A stretch of 64,000 nt of DNA, taken from Ophthalmolycus amberensis (Eukaryota > Chordata > Actinopteri > Perciformes > Zoarcidae). The notes beneath the pieces are model-generated. The model was not told the DNA's origin. It did no database searches and saw only the letters and a list, made by a program, of their open reading frames with translations. Positions within the stretch are counted from its first letter, which is position 1, and every line of letters starts with the position of its first letter. Location of the stretch: positions 139,501 through 203,500 of the forward strand of contig JAFEUB010001068.1 of NCBI GenBank assembly GCA_024529925.1. Reading direction: 5' to 3'. The position numbers and the translations under genes are program-made. Shown one piece after another: positions 1-13,030 of this stretch.

Positions 1-3000
1 TTTGAAGTCCTCAGGTGCATTGGTGTAAGCATCAGCTGCTGCGTTGTACTCCACCCTCCATCCCTGCTTCAGCAGCAGAGTACACAGCCAGCGGTCCTCA
101 CCTGCAGCGGACAAACAATGCATTCATATGTGAGAGGAGACCGACTGACTGAGTGAGAGACAGGAAGTCCTATCAAACAACATCCGCACCTTGGTCATAC
201 TGGATGTAGTGGCTCGCCTCCGTGGACTTGGTGGCGTACTTCTTCATCACGTTGTCGTCCATCAGCGCCGCTGCTCTGAACAGACTGAAGCAACCGGGGC
301 TGCAGAGCACACAGCCGATCACGTGCTCCGCTGTCTTCTGCAGCCAATGACTGACAGCATATTCAAACTTCTGGAACCACACTGTGGGTCCTGTAATTGA
401 AATACAGAGGTATTGTAAATCTCAACAGTTCACAACCCTTTCAGCTTCAGTGGTGGATCGTAGAGCTCTTTGTTGATATGATTGGACAGCTGTTTAATGA
501 AGTGTTTGGTTAGTTTTGTCCTGCCTTCTCCTAGTTTAATTTAATTGTTGTACAATGTGCACACCTGATCCGGTGGGGTGAATCCTGCCACACACTGCCC
601 CGACACGTGGGTACATTTTTAAACGGTCGATGAGCAGCATCAGAGCAGCCGGTTGGAAGTCTGTGTCGCCATCTAAAGCCAGGATGTAGGTGTTTTGCTT
701 CTCTCTCTGGAGGAACAGGCACAGTTTGTTTTGATTTACCTTCAGGATTCATTTAGAAATACTGTGGCTGCGTGTTGGAGCGCATGAAAACAAATCTGCA
801 AACGTTTTACTCTCATCTTACCTGAAGCTCCGCTGTCAGCTCAATCCTTGTCCTCTCCCTTCTTCAAGCGTGCGTAATATTTGGTCATGAGTTTCCAGCC
901 CAGAAGATAGTAAAGATACATGACCTGGAAAATAAGAACAAACAAAACTAATGTTCAAGTGTTCAACCGTTGTTGAGCGTGAACGTGACCCAATGTGAGC
1001 TGTAATGGCACATGTAAATGTATCGACATTATTTTCCTACCTGAGACCATCTTTTCTTGTGGCGGATGAGGTCTTTGTCCTTGAAGTGAACGATGATAAC
1101 GTTCCCATGAGGCATGGTGACCACCAGACGACCGCCGTACGGCGTCCTTATGATCTTCTGCACAGGGAGCTGCTGATTATGTTTGAAGAACTTGTCGTCG
1201 ATGTTTGTGAAGATGCTGATGACGCAGAATGAGAGAACTTTGATAGTAAATTGTACTGGACAAATTTGTGATGCATAACACTAAATTGCACAGTAACTGT
1301 AGGCCATCTCTAAGCATGGTTCTTACCCATAAACTTCTGTGAGGATTCTCACGAGGTCCTCTGCATATGTGTTGAGGTGATTCCCCAGACTGCCTTTAAC
1401 ATGTTTGAATGCGTCGTCAAAGTAGATATGTGATTCAAAGGTGACATCGTCGAACTTTCGGTCTATCTTTGGTCTGTACTTGTCCAGTCTGCAGTGTTCA
1501 GAGAAACACAAATAGGAACTGTGAACAAATCCACTGTGATGAAGTCGTTAAGAGTACAACTGTCTGCGCTGAGGACACAAACTCTTAGGGAAATAAAATC
1601 CAGCAACACATTGAGCAACTAGGTTTTTTTGGTCTTCCCACGTCATGTAGCATTTGCTCAACTGAAATACGAGGCTAAAATTCTCTTTGTAGTTAAAATA
1701 TTGAAGTGCAAAGCAAGAGACTGGATTCTTGCTTTCTCTAGCAGACCCTATGTTCACAACTCCCTTAGATCCAAACAACTAATTCACATCAGGGAATCAA
1801 AAGAGATAGAGTTAGAGGAATGGAAAATGATCAATGATTTTAAAAAAAACTCACCTGAATATGGAGATGATGATGTTCATCATCTCACCGTAGGTTTCGT
1901 GCCACATAGTCCCGCACAGATACAGCATCGCTGTATCAGATGACTTCTTCCTAAACATGACAAGATTTGCAAATGTGAGAAACACAGTTTTGTTTGGAGA
2001 AGAGACAATGTAACTCAAACTTGAAAGCATAAACTACCCAACCTAAAATTGCAGCCGAATTCCAAACACTCCTCGAAGAATCAACAACCATGCGTTAGAT
2101 GATTCTTGTTCGGACCAAAAATGGAGGACTACTCCTGCACACACTTACTTCTTCCTCCCTTTTTTCGTCTGGATGTCGAATCGGGTGTTGAGGAGGAGGG
2201 ACTGCTCAATAAAGGCACTCTCAAACAGCCTCCTGACGAACAGGTCTTGGGTCCTCTGGATACGAGACACGTTGAGGTACCACAGATGGAGGGTGGCCAA
2301 CACAAGACCGAGCCACCAAGACACTGCTGAACCTGGAGGAAGATTAACAAACACATTTGATGAAAATTCCACCTTTGGATACTGAAAAGTACCTCGATCT
2401 CTACCATATGATGACGTTTTTTTTGTGTATCCAGAAAAATGCAGCACTAAATAACAAAATAGCCATGCAAGTATGACTGGTAATACTTCTCGTCGACTAC
2501 GTCATGGCCCCAAGGACCTATAATAACCCTATTTTGAGTATTATATCTGCTAACATGCATTGTACCAGGATTTACATTCTTACCTGTCAGCAAGCCGATG
2601 TCAGTTATCTTGGCCATGTCCAGGAAGCACAGAGTGTGTGTAACATCCAAAACCAGACCTGGGAACACGCTGCCGTTCAGGCTTTGGTTTCTTCCATCAA
2701 CAACTTCATTGCAGTAGCCTGTGAAGCTGATTGCGGTCCCGTTCAGACTTGTTCTGTAGTCTTGATAGTAAACGATAACAGGGACAACGAAGAGAACCAT
2801 GACGGCCAGAGAGGCCAGGTACAAAGGCAGGATGAAGCATCGTCGCAGGGCGTGCATCTTGCAGGCCACCAGAGAAAACCAGTGGCAGAGTGCGGAGGAG
2901 ATCAGCTGGACCCCGATGATGATGGCTATAATTTTTGTCTCACGCCTCGGGATGGAGGTCACGATGTCCCAGTCCATTTTGTCCAGAGGGACGTAGGCTC

Positions 3001-4727
3001 CGAGGACACCGGCGGTCACCGCGATCCTGAGCATGCTGGAGAGGATGTGCAGCATGTTCTGGCATGTTTTCACGTCTCTGACCAGCGCTTTGAGGAAGAT
3101 GGACCTGCTATTCTCACTGATCAGTCTGAAGTAGTTCTCCCACCAGTTAAAAGACATCAAGAAGGACCCACCAACAGCCAGACCCACCCAAATGATCGTT
3201 TTGATATCAGTGGGATCCTTCATGATGTATAAGACGAGGAACAGGACGTAACCGAGCAAAATGAGGAGGAAGGCGGTGATGGAGGGCACCAGGAAGCGGT
3301 TCCTTTCTTTGGCGGTGCACTGGGTGATCACCTGTAGGAGCGCAGAGAGGACGGCCACACTGTTCAGTATCGTCACGTTGGTCACGATGTCCAAGTGGGG
3401 CATTGCAACGATAGTGAGAATCGCTGCACCCATAGCCACCAGGAACTCAAAGAACAGAACCTGAAGAAAAAGAAGATCATGAAATTAAACAGCACGGTAA
3501 AGAAGAGCCAGGTTACCTGCTGGGCTCTGCTTTTGGCATCACCCAATGTCCTGTTGACTCTAGTCTTACCAAGGCTATCGTCGACTTATTTGGCAGCTTT
3601 GATGTTTTGTAGCATGCCTTCCAGACGCTTTTGAGAAATAGAAAGACGCTGGAAATGATGAGGGCGCAGCCGATACAAAGCAGAGCGACGGGTCTCATCT
3701 CATCTGGGAGGGTTTTTGTGCCTTCGTTGGACAAGGTGATGAGAAGGAGGAATGAAACCTGGAACAGAGTTTAAAAAAAGTGATAATCATTTAAATGGTT
3801 AATTAATACTGTGATATGAGCTGCTCCATTAACAATGCATGTGTCTCACGTAATGTAATCCTGATTTCACTTATTACACCTAAATGAAATCTATATTCCC
3901 ACAGCTCTTTCTGTCAACTATCTGTCATGTATACGAAACAAAATGTATGAATAATAGCAAACCTTGCTGCACAGGGCCAATCCAAACACAACCACAGCTA
4001 CGACACACAGGGAGATGACCTTTAGTAGTTTGATCATCTTCCATGGCGTGTGTTCATCTTCAACGGCGGGAACCTCTCGGCAGGTATCCCACGACTTCCT
4101 AAAGAAAGACACCAAGGATAGATCGATGGGACAAATGTGTATAACACACTGTAGTTGTAAGCAGATATAAGAAACAAATCATTCATAACATAGGATATAA
4201 ACAGCTATAATTATTTAAAATATTTCTCTGAAAAAATTTAAAGAATTGATAATTGTTGAAAATCTGCTTAAAACTGCATTATATGTCTTTATATTTAACT
4301 GATTATATGTGTATATACTGCTATGTGATAAACAGGGAAAAACTGATGACTCAAGAAATATTTTCACCTTTTCTGCTTAAATAATTATTTTTATTTATCT
4401 AACAGGGACCGTGCACATTAATCAACATTTCAGTTTCCACCTCAATGTCAATGTGCCAGAGTTAGCTAGAAAGCTCATTTGTGTCTGTAGTCCGCAGGTT
4501 ATATTATTATTCATTTATTGGCCAAATATAAGAGCATAACTAACTCACCTTGCTTCCGTGAAAAGGCTTACTTTCACATTATTTCTAATCGAATAGACAT
4601 TGATTGATAACAACTGGAAATAGATTTCTGATTGTATTATTGACATATAAATAAGTTACATATTAAATGAAATCTAAATAAATAAAAATATTTGTACTTA
4701 CGAGGGCATATCTTTGTAATCAGTCAT
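1..4727 (-). CDS. chs1: Chitin synthase, 5' two-thirds (partial, 12 exons visible, one frame break)
   Basis: Membrane glycosyltransferase (GT2) that polymerises UDP-GlcNAc into chitin. Coding exons in transcript order, all with GT/AG borders and consistent phases: 4702-4727 (ATG, MTDYKDMPS), 3963-4098, 3570-3758, 2584-3460, 2149-2332, 1855-1950, 1327-1488, 1041-1215, 822-924, 565-706, 190-390, and 1-101 running off the edge; about 797 codons. The first four exons encode many hydrophobic segments. Later exons carry the catalytic domain: YLCGTMWHETYGEMMNIIIS, the FDDAFK segment, TPYGGRLVVTMPHGN, LALDGDTDF with the GT2 aspartates, then EDRWLCTLLL. The QRRRW motif would lie left of the window. 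Exon 822-924 has one C too many around 846-847; read as is, it gives GEDKD-stop, whereas without it the frame continues GEDKIELTAELQ. This is either a young null allele or a base error. Family assignment is very sure; the symbol is by analogy with the fish gene. Confidence 0.93.
4099..4701 (-). other. Chitin synthase intron 1 with dispersed-repeat remnant
   Basis: AT-rich intron between coding exons 1 and 2. Around 4385-4500 it holds a stretch beginning 'tatctaacagggaccgtgca' that looks like a teleost dispersed repeat I recognise only by style, not by family name. No open frame or RNA gene is seen. Confidence 0.4.
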
Positions 4728-4892
4728 CCTTCCTTCCTTCCGTCTGGTGTTGTAAATGAAGACTGTCTGGTTGAGTGTCAGTAATAAAACTCAACTTGTT
4801 TCATAACTGGCTTTGAGGGCGGCGCCAAATTCTCCACAGGTGAGTTCAGCAGCTACGTAGCTGTGATTAAATTAACATGCCAAGTACAAAGC
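4728..4892. other. Upstream of chitin synthase; no recognised feature
   Basis: Expected 5'UTR/promoter side of the minus-strand chitin synthase. There is a short (GGAA)-type run immediately before the ATG on the minus strand. No clear TATA or initiator could be picked out. The 8.1 kb duplicated block begins directly after it, so only about 165 bases of upstream sequence lie outside the duplication. Confidence 0.3.
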
Positions 4893-4984
4893 TAATGAAC
4901 AGCAATTAATACAAGAATAGCAAAGTAAATGGGTGCCCCTCTTACAGACGTCATGTTGTTTCTGTACACAGGAGGTGTGTTCGG

Positions 4985-5240
4985 AGCAGAGGTGGAAGAA
5001 GTACTCAGATATTGTATTTAAGTAAAAGTAGAAATACCACAGTGTTCAAATAGTAGTTAGGTTTTGCTCAAGTAACAGTGTTAGCATCAAAGTTTATTTC
5101 AAGTATCAAAAGCAGACTGTCCCTTTCAGAAAACAATGTATATTAAACTTGATATATTTATATTGAATTATACTTATTGATGCATTTTGGTGCACATGAG
5201 GTCAATGTTTTATGCTGGTAAAGGTTTATATACTTTATCT
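4985..5240 (+). mobile_element. Teleost MITE-like repeat (copy 1)
   Basis: Begins 'gaggtggaagaagtactcag' and continues with 'taagtaaaagtagaaatacc', 'ctgtccctttcag' and 'ctggtaaaggtttat'. The same order of motifs recurs at 38938-39140 in this window, so it is a dispersed repeat. The style is that of teleost non-autonomous DNA transposons; I cannot name the family. Confidence 0.65.
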
Positions 5241-6479
5241 GATGAGTGGCTTGTATTGCCATTTGCAGTACAGAGTGATCACTCGTAAAGGAAGACAACA
5301 GAAAAAGTCCAACCTCTGCTGGGCTGCAATGTTCATGTCATGGATGGGAAAAGCCACACTTGTGATTTGTTGTCGTCTTACCAATTTTGAGACTTAAAAT
5401 ACAAGCTCTGCTCTGATGTAAACGTTCATGAAGTGTTGAAAAGAGAACGAGTTCACCCTCTGGGGAGCACGACAGCCTAAAGACAATATCTTCGTGTCAC
5501 AGGGGGAAAGATAAAACATCTCTACCAAAGCGCTCGGGAGCATGAATATCCTTTGTTAATTTCATGTTTGGAGTTTGTATTTTGATTTTTAAAAAGGGGG
5601 AGTATGAATGTAAATTTCTTAAAAATAGAAATCTGTAGATATCAATAAGGTTCTGATCAGACAAATCACCTTTTAGCAGCTTTGGGCGGCTTTTTGTAAA
5701 TGTTTTCAATGAGATGGATGAAACGATGAATTCAAAACCAGGACGTCTTATTAAACCACATGGCTCTGCAGAATAAAGACTCGGTTCAGGGAATAAACCT
5801 TTTAAAACAGAAAAAATGTAGCTTCGAACATCACATAAACGTATTTAAAAATCTCTCGTGCTGATTCGTGTTTGTCAAAGACAAAGTGAGGCTGAGAGAT
5901 CAGCAGGTCGACCTCAAAGCTTGTATCTGGGTGTAACATGGTCTGATACCATCAAACTCTTGGAGAAATGACGTAGAACTGAGTCATCCGTATGTATTTG
6001 TTTCTCATCCGCATCCATATATATTTACGATCATGACGGGCACAAGAATAAAGCACCGTGGGTCTCTGCAGCTGCTGCTGCCGTACAAAATGTCCTTCTT
6101 TTTACAACTACGAATACCTGCCTGTCACAACAACTGCAATCACAAAGATACCGAGCTGTAGGGTGCTTTCACAAAGATTCTGTCTAACAACCTTTTATTT
6201 TATCAGTTGCACAAAGCTCTCTACTACCTGATGATGTTAAATAAAAATACATTTCTATGGTTTTTGTGTAAATTAATAACTTTTTTTTTCATACTAACAC
6301 GGCAGACCATCCATTTGACCTACTCGGCACCATTACTTTCAATAGAAAACTGAAAGAAGACATTTCAAAGGGGAATTCCAGCAATAGGTGTAACAACAGC
6401 ACTAAATAAGAAATGTATCGTACTAACACAGACGGCGCACGAGGACATTCTGTAAAATATTACATAACATTTTGAAAAG

Positions 6480-6880
6480 ATCTAAAAACGTAAAAACAAC
6501 AACATTGCTAGCAAACACTCTATGAGGTTTTCAGGTTCAAAAAGATCGAAACCAAAAGCATGAATCATCCACAAAAACCACAGACAGTGTTGGGTGATAA
6601 GTTCTGGCTCACACTCGGCGTTCCAGTTCAGCACAAAGGTGTTGGGCGGGGTTGAGGGCAGGGCCCCATGCAGGCCAGCCAAGTTCTTCAAGGCCAAACT
6701 TGGAAATTAATTTCTGTAGGGAGCCAACTTCATGCACGGGGACATGAAATGGCTTTTACCAAACTGTTGAAAGCACGCCGTTGTCTGAAATCGTTTGCTG
6801 TAAAATGTCCCTTAATCAGAGCAAAGAGACCCAAAATATGAGAAACAGTCCCGACCAAAAGTGCACACAAGTGCAAGGGG
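6480..6880 (-). pseudogene. Tc1/mariner-like transposase fragment (dead), copy 1
   Basis: Minus-strand translation gives GLEELGWPAWGPALNPAQHL followed by CAELERRV and a stop. This is a decayed version of the Tc1-family C-terminal block that normally reads EEL-DWPAQSPDLNPIEHLW-ELERR and contains the last catalytic acidic residue. Upstream on the same strand are remnants of the '...PVHKA' region ('ccccgtgcatgaag'). Frameshifts and a stop show it is inactive, and no TIRs could be paired with it. A 71-codon open frame on this strand is a by-product in another phase and should not be annotated as a gene. Confidence 0.75.
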
Positions 6881-7100
6881 CTGTCAAGTAGTGTAACAAT
6901 AATTTACTATGAATTATGTGTAAATTAGACCCATTTTTTTCAAGAAGGCAGATTTACTTAAAGGCCACCAATGTTACACATGAGGATCACTTTACTTGCA
7001 CGAGGAACTCCAGCATACTCTGCTTGTGAAAACAGTTGTGTAATAATACGAATTCAACTCTCTAATTTAAAACATCTTCCATTACAAGCTGAAGGTGTGG

Positions 7101-7809
7101 TGATTAAAAGAAGTTGGGGTGTGTAGGGAGGGTTTAATGAAGCCTTCATTGCAGGCTGTCAGATCCAGTGTTTTTGATCTTCAACCATCAAAATCGAACT
7201 TTTTCTAATATCTCAATATTTTGTTTTTTAATGATCTGTTTCTAGTCTTGAGGGTTCCCATACTGTATAGCTGCCCAGTACTAAATAGCTGGAGCACCAC
7301 TTTATAATATATATCATAGAGGAGTTGCCTTTAAATAAACTGCAACCTTTTTTTTAAAAGTAATCAGCAACACACAGCCAACACATTGTTCAAGGCTAGC
7401 TACTGTCTTGCTGACTTTATTTTTTATTTTTTTACTTCCTGTATAAAGGTTGCTGAATATGAATCTGCAGGGGGAGACGTCTTTCAGATTGCTCTGAAAG
7501 AAAAGGTCATTTTAGATGAGACATCCAATAATTTACTGCCATTGTCTTGTATTTCCTTGTAGGTTTCTTTCCACGTAACTCTGATGTGAAACCACTCACA
7601 TTTCCTTCTTCATTTATTTCCCCTTTAACTTAAAGTACCTTAGATAGGTACTTATAAAGTACCTATCTATCCATCTATCTATCTAAAGGTGTGACTAGTA
7701 CAACCCACATTCCAGAAGTCTAAATGGTTCACAGCTGCAGCTGTAAGACATTTGAAAAAGAAAATAAAGTACATTGCAATAGTACTTCAGTCGATAAAAG
7801 AAAAAGTAA
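7101..7809 (+). repeat. Long inverted repeat, left arm (duplication copy 1)
   Basis: From 'tgattaaaagaag' to 'tcagtcgataaaagaaaaa'. Read backwards on the other strand it matches 12557-11749: shared landmarks include 'gcccagtactaaatagctgg', 'atatatcatagag', 'cagcaacacacagccaacac', 'acttcctgtataaaggttgc' and 'acccacattccagaagtcta'. The arms differ by substitutions and small indels. About 3.9 kb lies between them. Confidence 0.85.
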
Positions 7810-8639
7810 AAGTAAAATCTTCAAAATATGTTATTTTACAAAATATATCTTTAAAGGCCGTTTTCTAAAAACAAAAATCTCCACTCCAGTAGCTCTGACA
7901 CCAAACTTTCTATTTTCACTCCTGTCTATATTGTGAAGGTTTGGACAGAGGGGTTTGTCCATTTATCATTCAGTGTTTGATTCATACAACATTTTATTAC
8001 TAAAACATGGAGAAATAGATTTGTATGGCAGAACTTTCTGATTCATGAATTAATGCAAAGAGATATCCAAATTTCCCTCCTTAAAAACAGTCGACTCTCA
8101 TGTCAACATTTTGAACCTGGCTTCATCCAATGTTCAGATTTATGTTTTGGGAATGTGTGCAAATTAGCACATATTTGATAAGATAATGCCTCTTTTGCAT
8201 ATTTAAACATACATTTTCATGAAACCTTTATTGCCAAAAACAAATCGTCTAAATAATCAACCAGGATATTTATTAGTTACATTTCTTAAACGTCAGCCAA
8301 ATGGTTTTATTAACCCTTGGTGCCTCAACTCAACCAAATCACAACAGGTGACGGATTACAAAACAAAGTCAGATGAACCATTTTTCTGATTAAATGTGTT
8401 TCGGTTGACACTGATACATAGTGTGCTAATATTATGGAGCTACAATCAGTCTTTGTTAAAGAAACATGGTCATTCAACTCACAAGAACCACACCTTTAAA
8501 AGGATTTACTAAACGACCCCATGTTTGATATGCAAGGCTTGAGCTGCGTGTAGCTCATCCGCTTTGTCAATGCGTTGTTTACACCGTAGGGTGTATTTAG
8601 TCTCTTGCACTGGCAATGAAAGATTTCTGTAAAACAACC

Positions 8640-9030
8640 ATAAAAATGGAGGAAGATGCCATATAGAAAAGGAAAACAATACCAAAAACCCATACTCAAC
8701 AGCAGTGTGTGTGGGATTCCCAAACCAAACCTAAAGGGGACGTTCAACATCGACTCCATCGTCCAGCAGAAGAGGAGCTCCCTGCACGCTCAGGAATTTC
8801 AACCTGTTGATCCAGTTCTACACGGCTGGCATGCGATCTGCTTTTTTTCACATCCACCACCGTCTGCTTTGGATTGCCCACCAAACAAGACAAGAACAGA
8901 CCACAACAGACAGGACTGCAGAAAAAAAAAAACCTCATTGGTGCCAACCTGCCCTCCATTCAGGACTTATACACCTCCAGTTCGCCTGATAGACAGAATA
9001 GTCAACTTGTTACACACATCTTCAGTCTGA
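8640..9030 (+). other. Possible LINE 3'-end debris, copy 1
   Basis: Two forward frames contain stretches (LLIQFYTAGMRSAFF; IGANLPSIQDLYTSS) reminiscent of the C-terminal part of fish Rex-type LINE reverse transcriptases, but they sit in different frames and no catalytic motif is visible. A 124-codon frame at 8656-9030 spans it; I do not regard that as a gene. The identification is weak. Confidence 0.3.
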
Positions 9031-10145
9031 CATTGACACCACTCTAATCCATTTCCATGGGAGTCCACTCTAACTATGTGGGATGTTCAGGACCCAGGCA
9101 ACTCCAGTCAGGAAACATCCCTGCGGACCCTTCTCACCACCCAATGTCTCCTCAGAACTCTGTGAGCCAAAACAACCAGACACAACAACAGTTTCTCTCG
9201 CTCTTATCAGCCATAGCGTCAAAAATGATTACCGTGCAGATGACCTGTAATGCTAAAAGTCCGCCGTACCTACAAATCATTACAAGCCACAACTGATGTT
9301 TTCACCCTGTGAGTCTGTGTGTGTTCTGTGTGTGTGTGTTCTAGGACCTTCTGTACCCGGAAACTACCACAATGTCAAGCCGAGGGGCAGATCTGAGACT
9401 CAAGCGCAGACACAGACACTGGAGACGAGGTGAAATTGAAAAAAGGATCTTTACTTAAAAAGTCTGAAAACTGAAAGCGACTCCAACAGGGAGCGGGCAA
9501 AAATCCAAACAGAAAACAAAAAGGCAAAGTCACAAAAAAGCAAAGGTACAAACCAGGAGTACAATCCATTTCATCGCAATTACATGACTCGTCTTCTGTG
9601 ACATTAGGGCAATCCCTGCATTATAGTTTTAATTATGCTTTTGAAAGGGTGAAGTCGGGACACTGACCTGCATCAGTAACTCGTTTAGAAACACGTAGGT
9701 TCTGTAAAGGTAAAAGGGGTTGGACATGTGAACTGGACTATTTATAACCTGGTTCCAGTGAATTAGATGTATTGTTGTTCCTTTGTTTTAGCTTCTGCTA
9801 TCTAAAGTTAAATCTGGTCAAACAACCAGAGTCCTGTATGTTTGTACTTCAGTAGAAAGCACAGAACTCCTTTGACTCTCATTGGTTCGTTTACTTTGTT
9901 TTCATGGCAGCTCTCTTAGTTTATGTTACTTTACCAGCAAAAGGTGACATTTAATGAATGAAAAACAACATTTCAAAAGCCTGCAACTTATTGCGTAGCA
10001 GTTTATCAGCGACGCCTTTAATGTTGACACATTGTTTTCAAATTGTCGTTAGAGCAACAGATGACTCAACTAAATGATTTAATAACAACAAACGCTGCCA
10101 CACCAAAACACACACAGCTTGTGGGCCATCCACCGGGCCCCCACG

Positions 10146-10370
10146 GGGCCCCAGTGGTGTATAAAGTACCCAAAAGATACTTGAGTAAAAGTAAAGATAC
10201 CTTCCTGGAAAATGACTCCAGTAAAAGTAAAAAGTCACCTATTAGAATACTACTTGAGTAAAAGTCTTAAAGTATCTGATATTTATTGTACTTAAGTATC
10301 AAAAGTAATTTTCTGATATTAATTGTACTTAAGTTTTGAAAGTAAAAGTACAAGTAAATGCTGTTAATAA
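10146..10370 (+). mobile_element. Teleost MITE-like repeat, second type (copy 1)
   Basis: Begins 'ccagtggtgtataaagtacc' and is built of repeated 'actTGAGTAAAAGTa' words. This style is common to short non-autonomous DNA transposons of teleosts. The family cannot be named. Confidence 0.6.
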
Positions 10371-11748
10371 AAAAGCAAAGGGTCAAAATTATGAAGTTTA
10401 TTCTTTTAAGTGCTGTGGCACCATGACCAAGGACATGGAGCTGTGTTGAACATAATTGGGTTGGCTGTGATCCATTCGGGAGCAACAATGTTCAACATAA
10501 TATATTGTACATAAGTATACTTTTGCATCTACTATGAACTTATCATCATAATTCTCCAAAAACCAATATGACACTATGAAGGAGTTGTAACAGTGCGTTT
10601 ATAAGTATGCTCATTCCGACTAGAGGATGTAGAGGGCAAATGCATAATATTGTGTTCAGCAAAACATATCCACTTGATGCATCAGGTCAGTGTTTAGAGA
10701 AAGGACGCCTGCCTTGTGAACTCCTATGGGCCTGATTTGAACACAATAGGCAAAGGTTTTGCTCAAGCTGAATCTGCAATTGGGCGACTGCTACCATCAT
10801 AACTCCATCTGATCATCCACAACATGACTCAAATATCAAAACATGATCAATACTAAAGCAGCACCGAAAGTAACAACCCAGTCATTACTTGAAACTGAAA
10901 AATGTCCTGTTCATCTTCAAAAGAAGTTGGTTTTCAGAATTGCTTGCTTGCAGTCTCTTCATTTTCTTCATCTCAGGGAGAGCACAAACACAACAGGACA
11001 CGTAACAAGTGGAAAGAAAACATTAACAATACACATTTAAGAGGGGATTTAAAATACAACAATGATGTCTGATCCCAATAGGATCATTTAAATCAAGACA
11101 CGTGGGTCCATATAAAAAAAATATGTAATTTAAATGTCATAATAACAGAAAGATACTACATTTAAAAAATGCTTAAGCACTAAAATTACTTTACTTTTAT
11201 TTAAATAAGTGATTTATTAACTTGTTGCTGTATTGTTTAACCACAAACAGCTCCTGAGCTCTCTATCTCAATATTGGCATCACATTTCCCATAAGCCCCG
11301 TTGTTTCCTGTTGCTTTACGTAACAGAACCATAATGATTTGGTCACTTGCACCATTGGGCGTTGCTAAATCAACTTCTGACTAACTGATAAACAGCCTCT
11401 AAGTTTAGTGTACCGGCCGGAAATACAAAATGCACAACAATTAACAACATGTCGTGTTATTTTTTAATCTGGGCGCAACCCGTGACAGACCATGACTGCA
11501 GTAGAATGTGCTTCCTTGTATCACTCAGCTGTGGTTTACAAGTTAACAACATGTTTCATGCAGGAAACGTTGTCATTGGGAGTTATGCTTCGAGGGAAAC
11601 TTTTTTTTTTGCCACTGTATCCTCTTATATGAAAGGCATATTGGTGCCCTATTGTTATTATTACTTGTATGGAGCCCAAATGTATAAATGTGAAAGGATG
11701 GCATTGAACACAATCACATGTTCTCCAAATAAAAATGAATAAATCAAA

Positions 11749-12557
11749 CGTTTTTCTTTTATCGACTGAGGTACTACTGGTGCAATGTACTTTATTTCCA
11801 CATTTTTCTTTTTCAAATGTCTTACAGCTGCAGCTGTGAACTTCCTTTGAAGGAGAAGCCAACTTTGCATCTATGTGCTAAAAGAGGAGAGGGTCAAGAG
11901 GAAGATAATTCACATCGTGAGGCATCTATCCCTCTGCAAGTCAATTAAGTCTTCAGTAGGTATTTGGGCGTGTCAGTGGCAGTCATGACGAGTTCCAAGT
12001 ATCTGTCACCGAAGATAAGGTCAGTCTATTTGTATAAACACATTTAGACTTCTGGAATGTGGGTTGTACCAGTCGTACCTTTAGAGGGGAAATAAAAGAA
12101 GAAGGAAATGTGAGTGATTTCACTTCAGAGTTACGAGGAAAGAAACCTACAAGGAAATACAAGACGATGGCAGTAAATTATTGGATGATGTCTCGTCTAA
12201 AATGTCCTTTTCTTTCAGAGCAATCGGAAAGACGTCTCCCCTGCAGATTCATATTTAGCAACCTTTATACAGGAAGTAAAACAATAAAAATAAATTCAGC
12301 ACGACAGTCTAGCTAGCCTTGAACAATGTGTTGGCTGTGTGTTGCTGATTACTGTTTTTAAAAAGTTTACAGTTTATTGAAAGGCAACTTCTCTATGATA
12401 TATATTTTAAAGAGGTACTCCAGCTATTTAGTACTGGGCAGCTATAAAGTTTGGGAACCCTCAAGACTAGAAACAGATATATATTGATGGTTGAACAGCC
12501 TGCAATGACAGCTACATTAAATCCTCCCTACGACCACACACCACCTTCTTTTAATCA
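11749..12557 (-). repeat. Long inverted repeat, right arm (duplication copy 1)
   Basis: Reverse-complement partner of 7101-7809. It is about 100 bp longer because about 200 bp around 11840-12045 has no counterpart in the left arm while the left arm has its own small extras. The arm pair makes each 8.1 kb block able in principle to fold into a very large stem-loop. Confidence 0.85.
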
Positions 12558-13030
12558 AAGATCATCGTTGCCAATACAGCCAACCTTCTATCTCTGAGGT
12601 TTCTCTGCAGGCTCTTCTCGTCCAGCATTCGTAGCAATGCCTATGAAAAATAATGCACTGCAATTCATAAATACATCCCATGAAGCCCAATGGTGTGTAA
12701 TCCACGTAATCATGAACCAGACCGCAAGAGCTCCCACATGGCAGGCGAGAGGGGCGGTGGATGGGTCAAACATGTCAACGGTCGTTGGCTGAACTTGACG
12801 TTGTTTAACATTTGTAAAAGAACGTACGGAAAAATTTGAAACTATACTGTTAGCAAGATATCATGTATGAGGATACGTGGATTTGATACATTTTTACTTT
12901 CCATACAAAGCTTATTTACATTCTTTTATTGATTTTAACTTGTTTTTCTACTTTCATGCACGTTAAAAAGTAAATGTAAAAACAATTCCCCAGTTGTTTG
13001 AAATACACTGTGAGCTCGTTTCTTTTGTTA

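Larger units (their letters stand above)
4893..13030. repeat. 8.1 kb tandem segmental duplication, copy 1
   Basis: Starts 'taatgaacagcaattaatac' and ends '...ctcgtttcttttgtta'. It matches 13081-21120 almost base for base: reading frames and landmarks recur at an offset of 8188, dropping to 8080-8081 after a 107 bp segment (about 7416-7522) that only this copy has. It contains MITEs, a dead Tc1 fragment, long inverted-repeat arms and possible LINE debris. No frame looks like a host gene; the longest frames (about 124 codons) have no recognised domain. Confidence 0.95.

Noticed and set aside
2504..3232. 242-codon plus-strand open frame
   Set aside because: It is antisense to the largest chitin synthase exon (2584-3460), whose minus-strand translation and splice sites are convincing.
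8656..9030. 124-codon frame repeated identically at 16737-17111
   Set aside because: Conservation between the copies reflects only the recent duplication. Composition and overlapping frames look like repeat debris.
7101..12557. The inverted arms as terminal repeats of one large DNA transposon
   Set aside because: No sharp ends, no target-site duplications and no transposase between them except an unrelated dead Tc1 fragment outside the arms.
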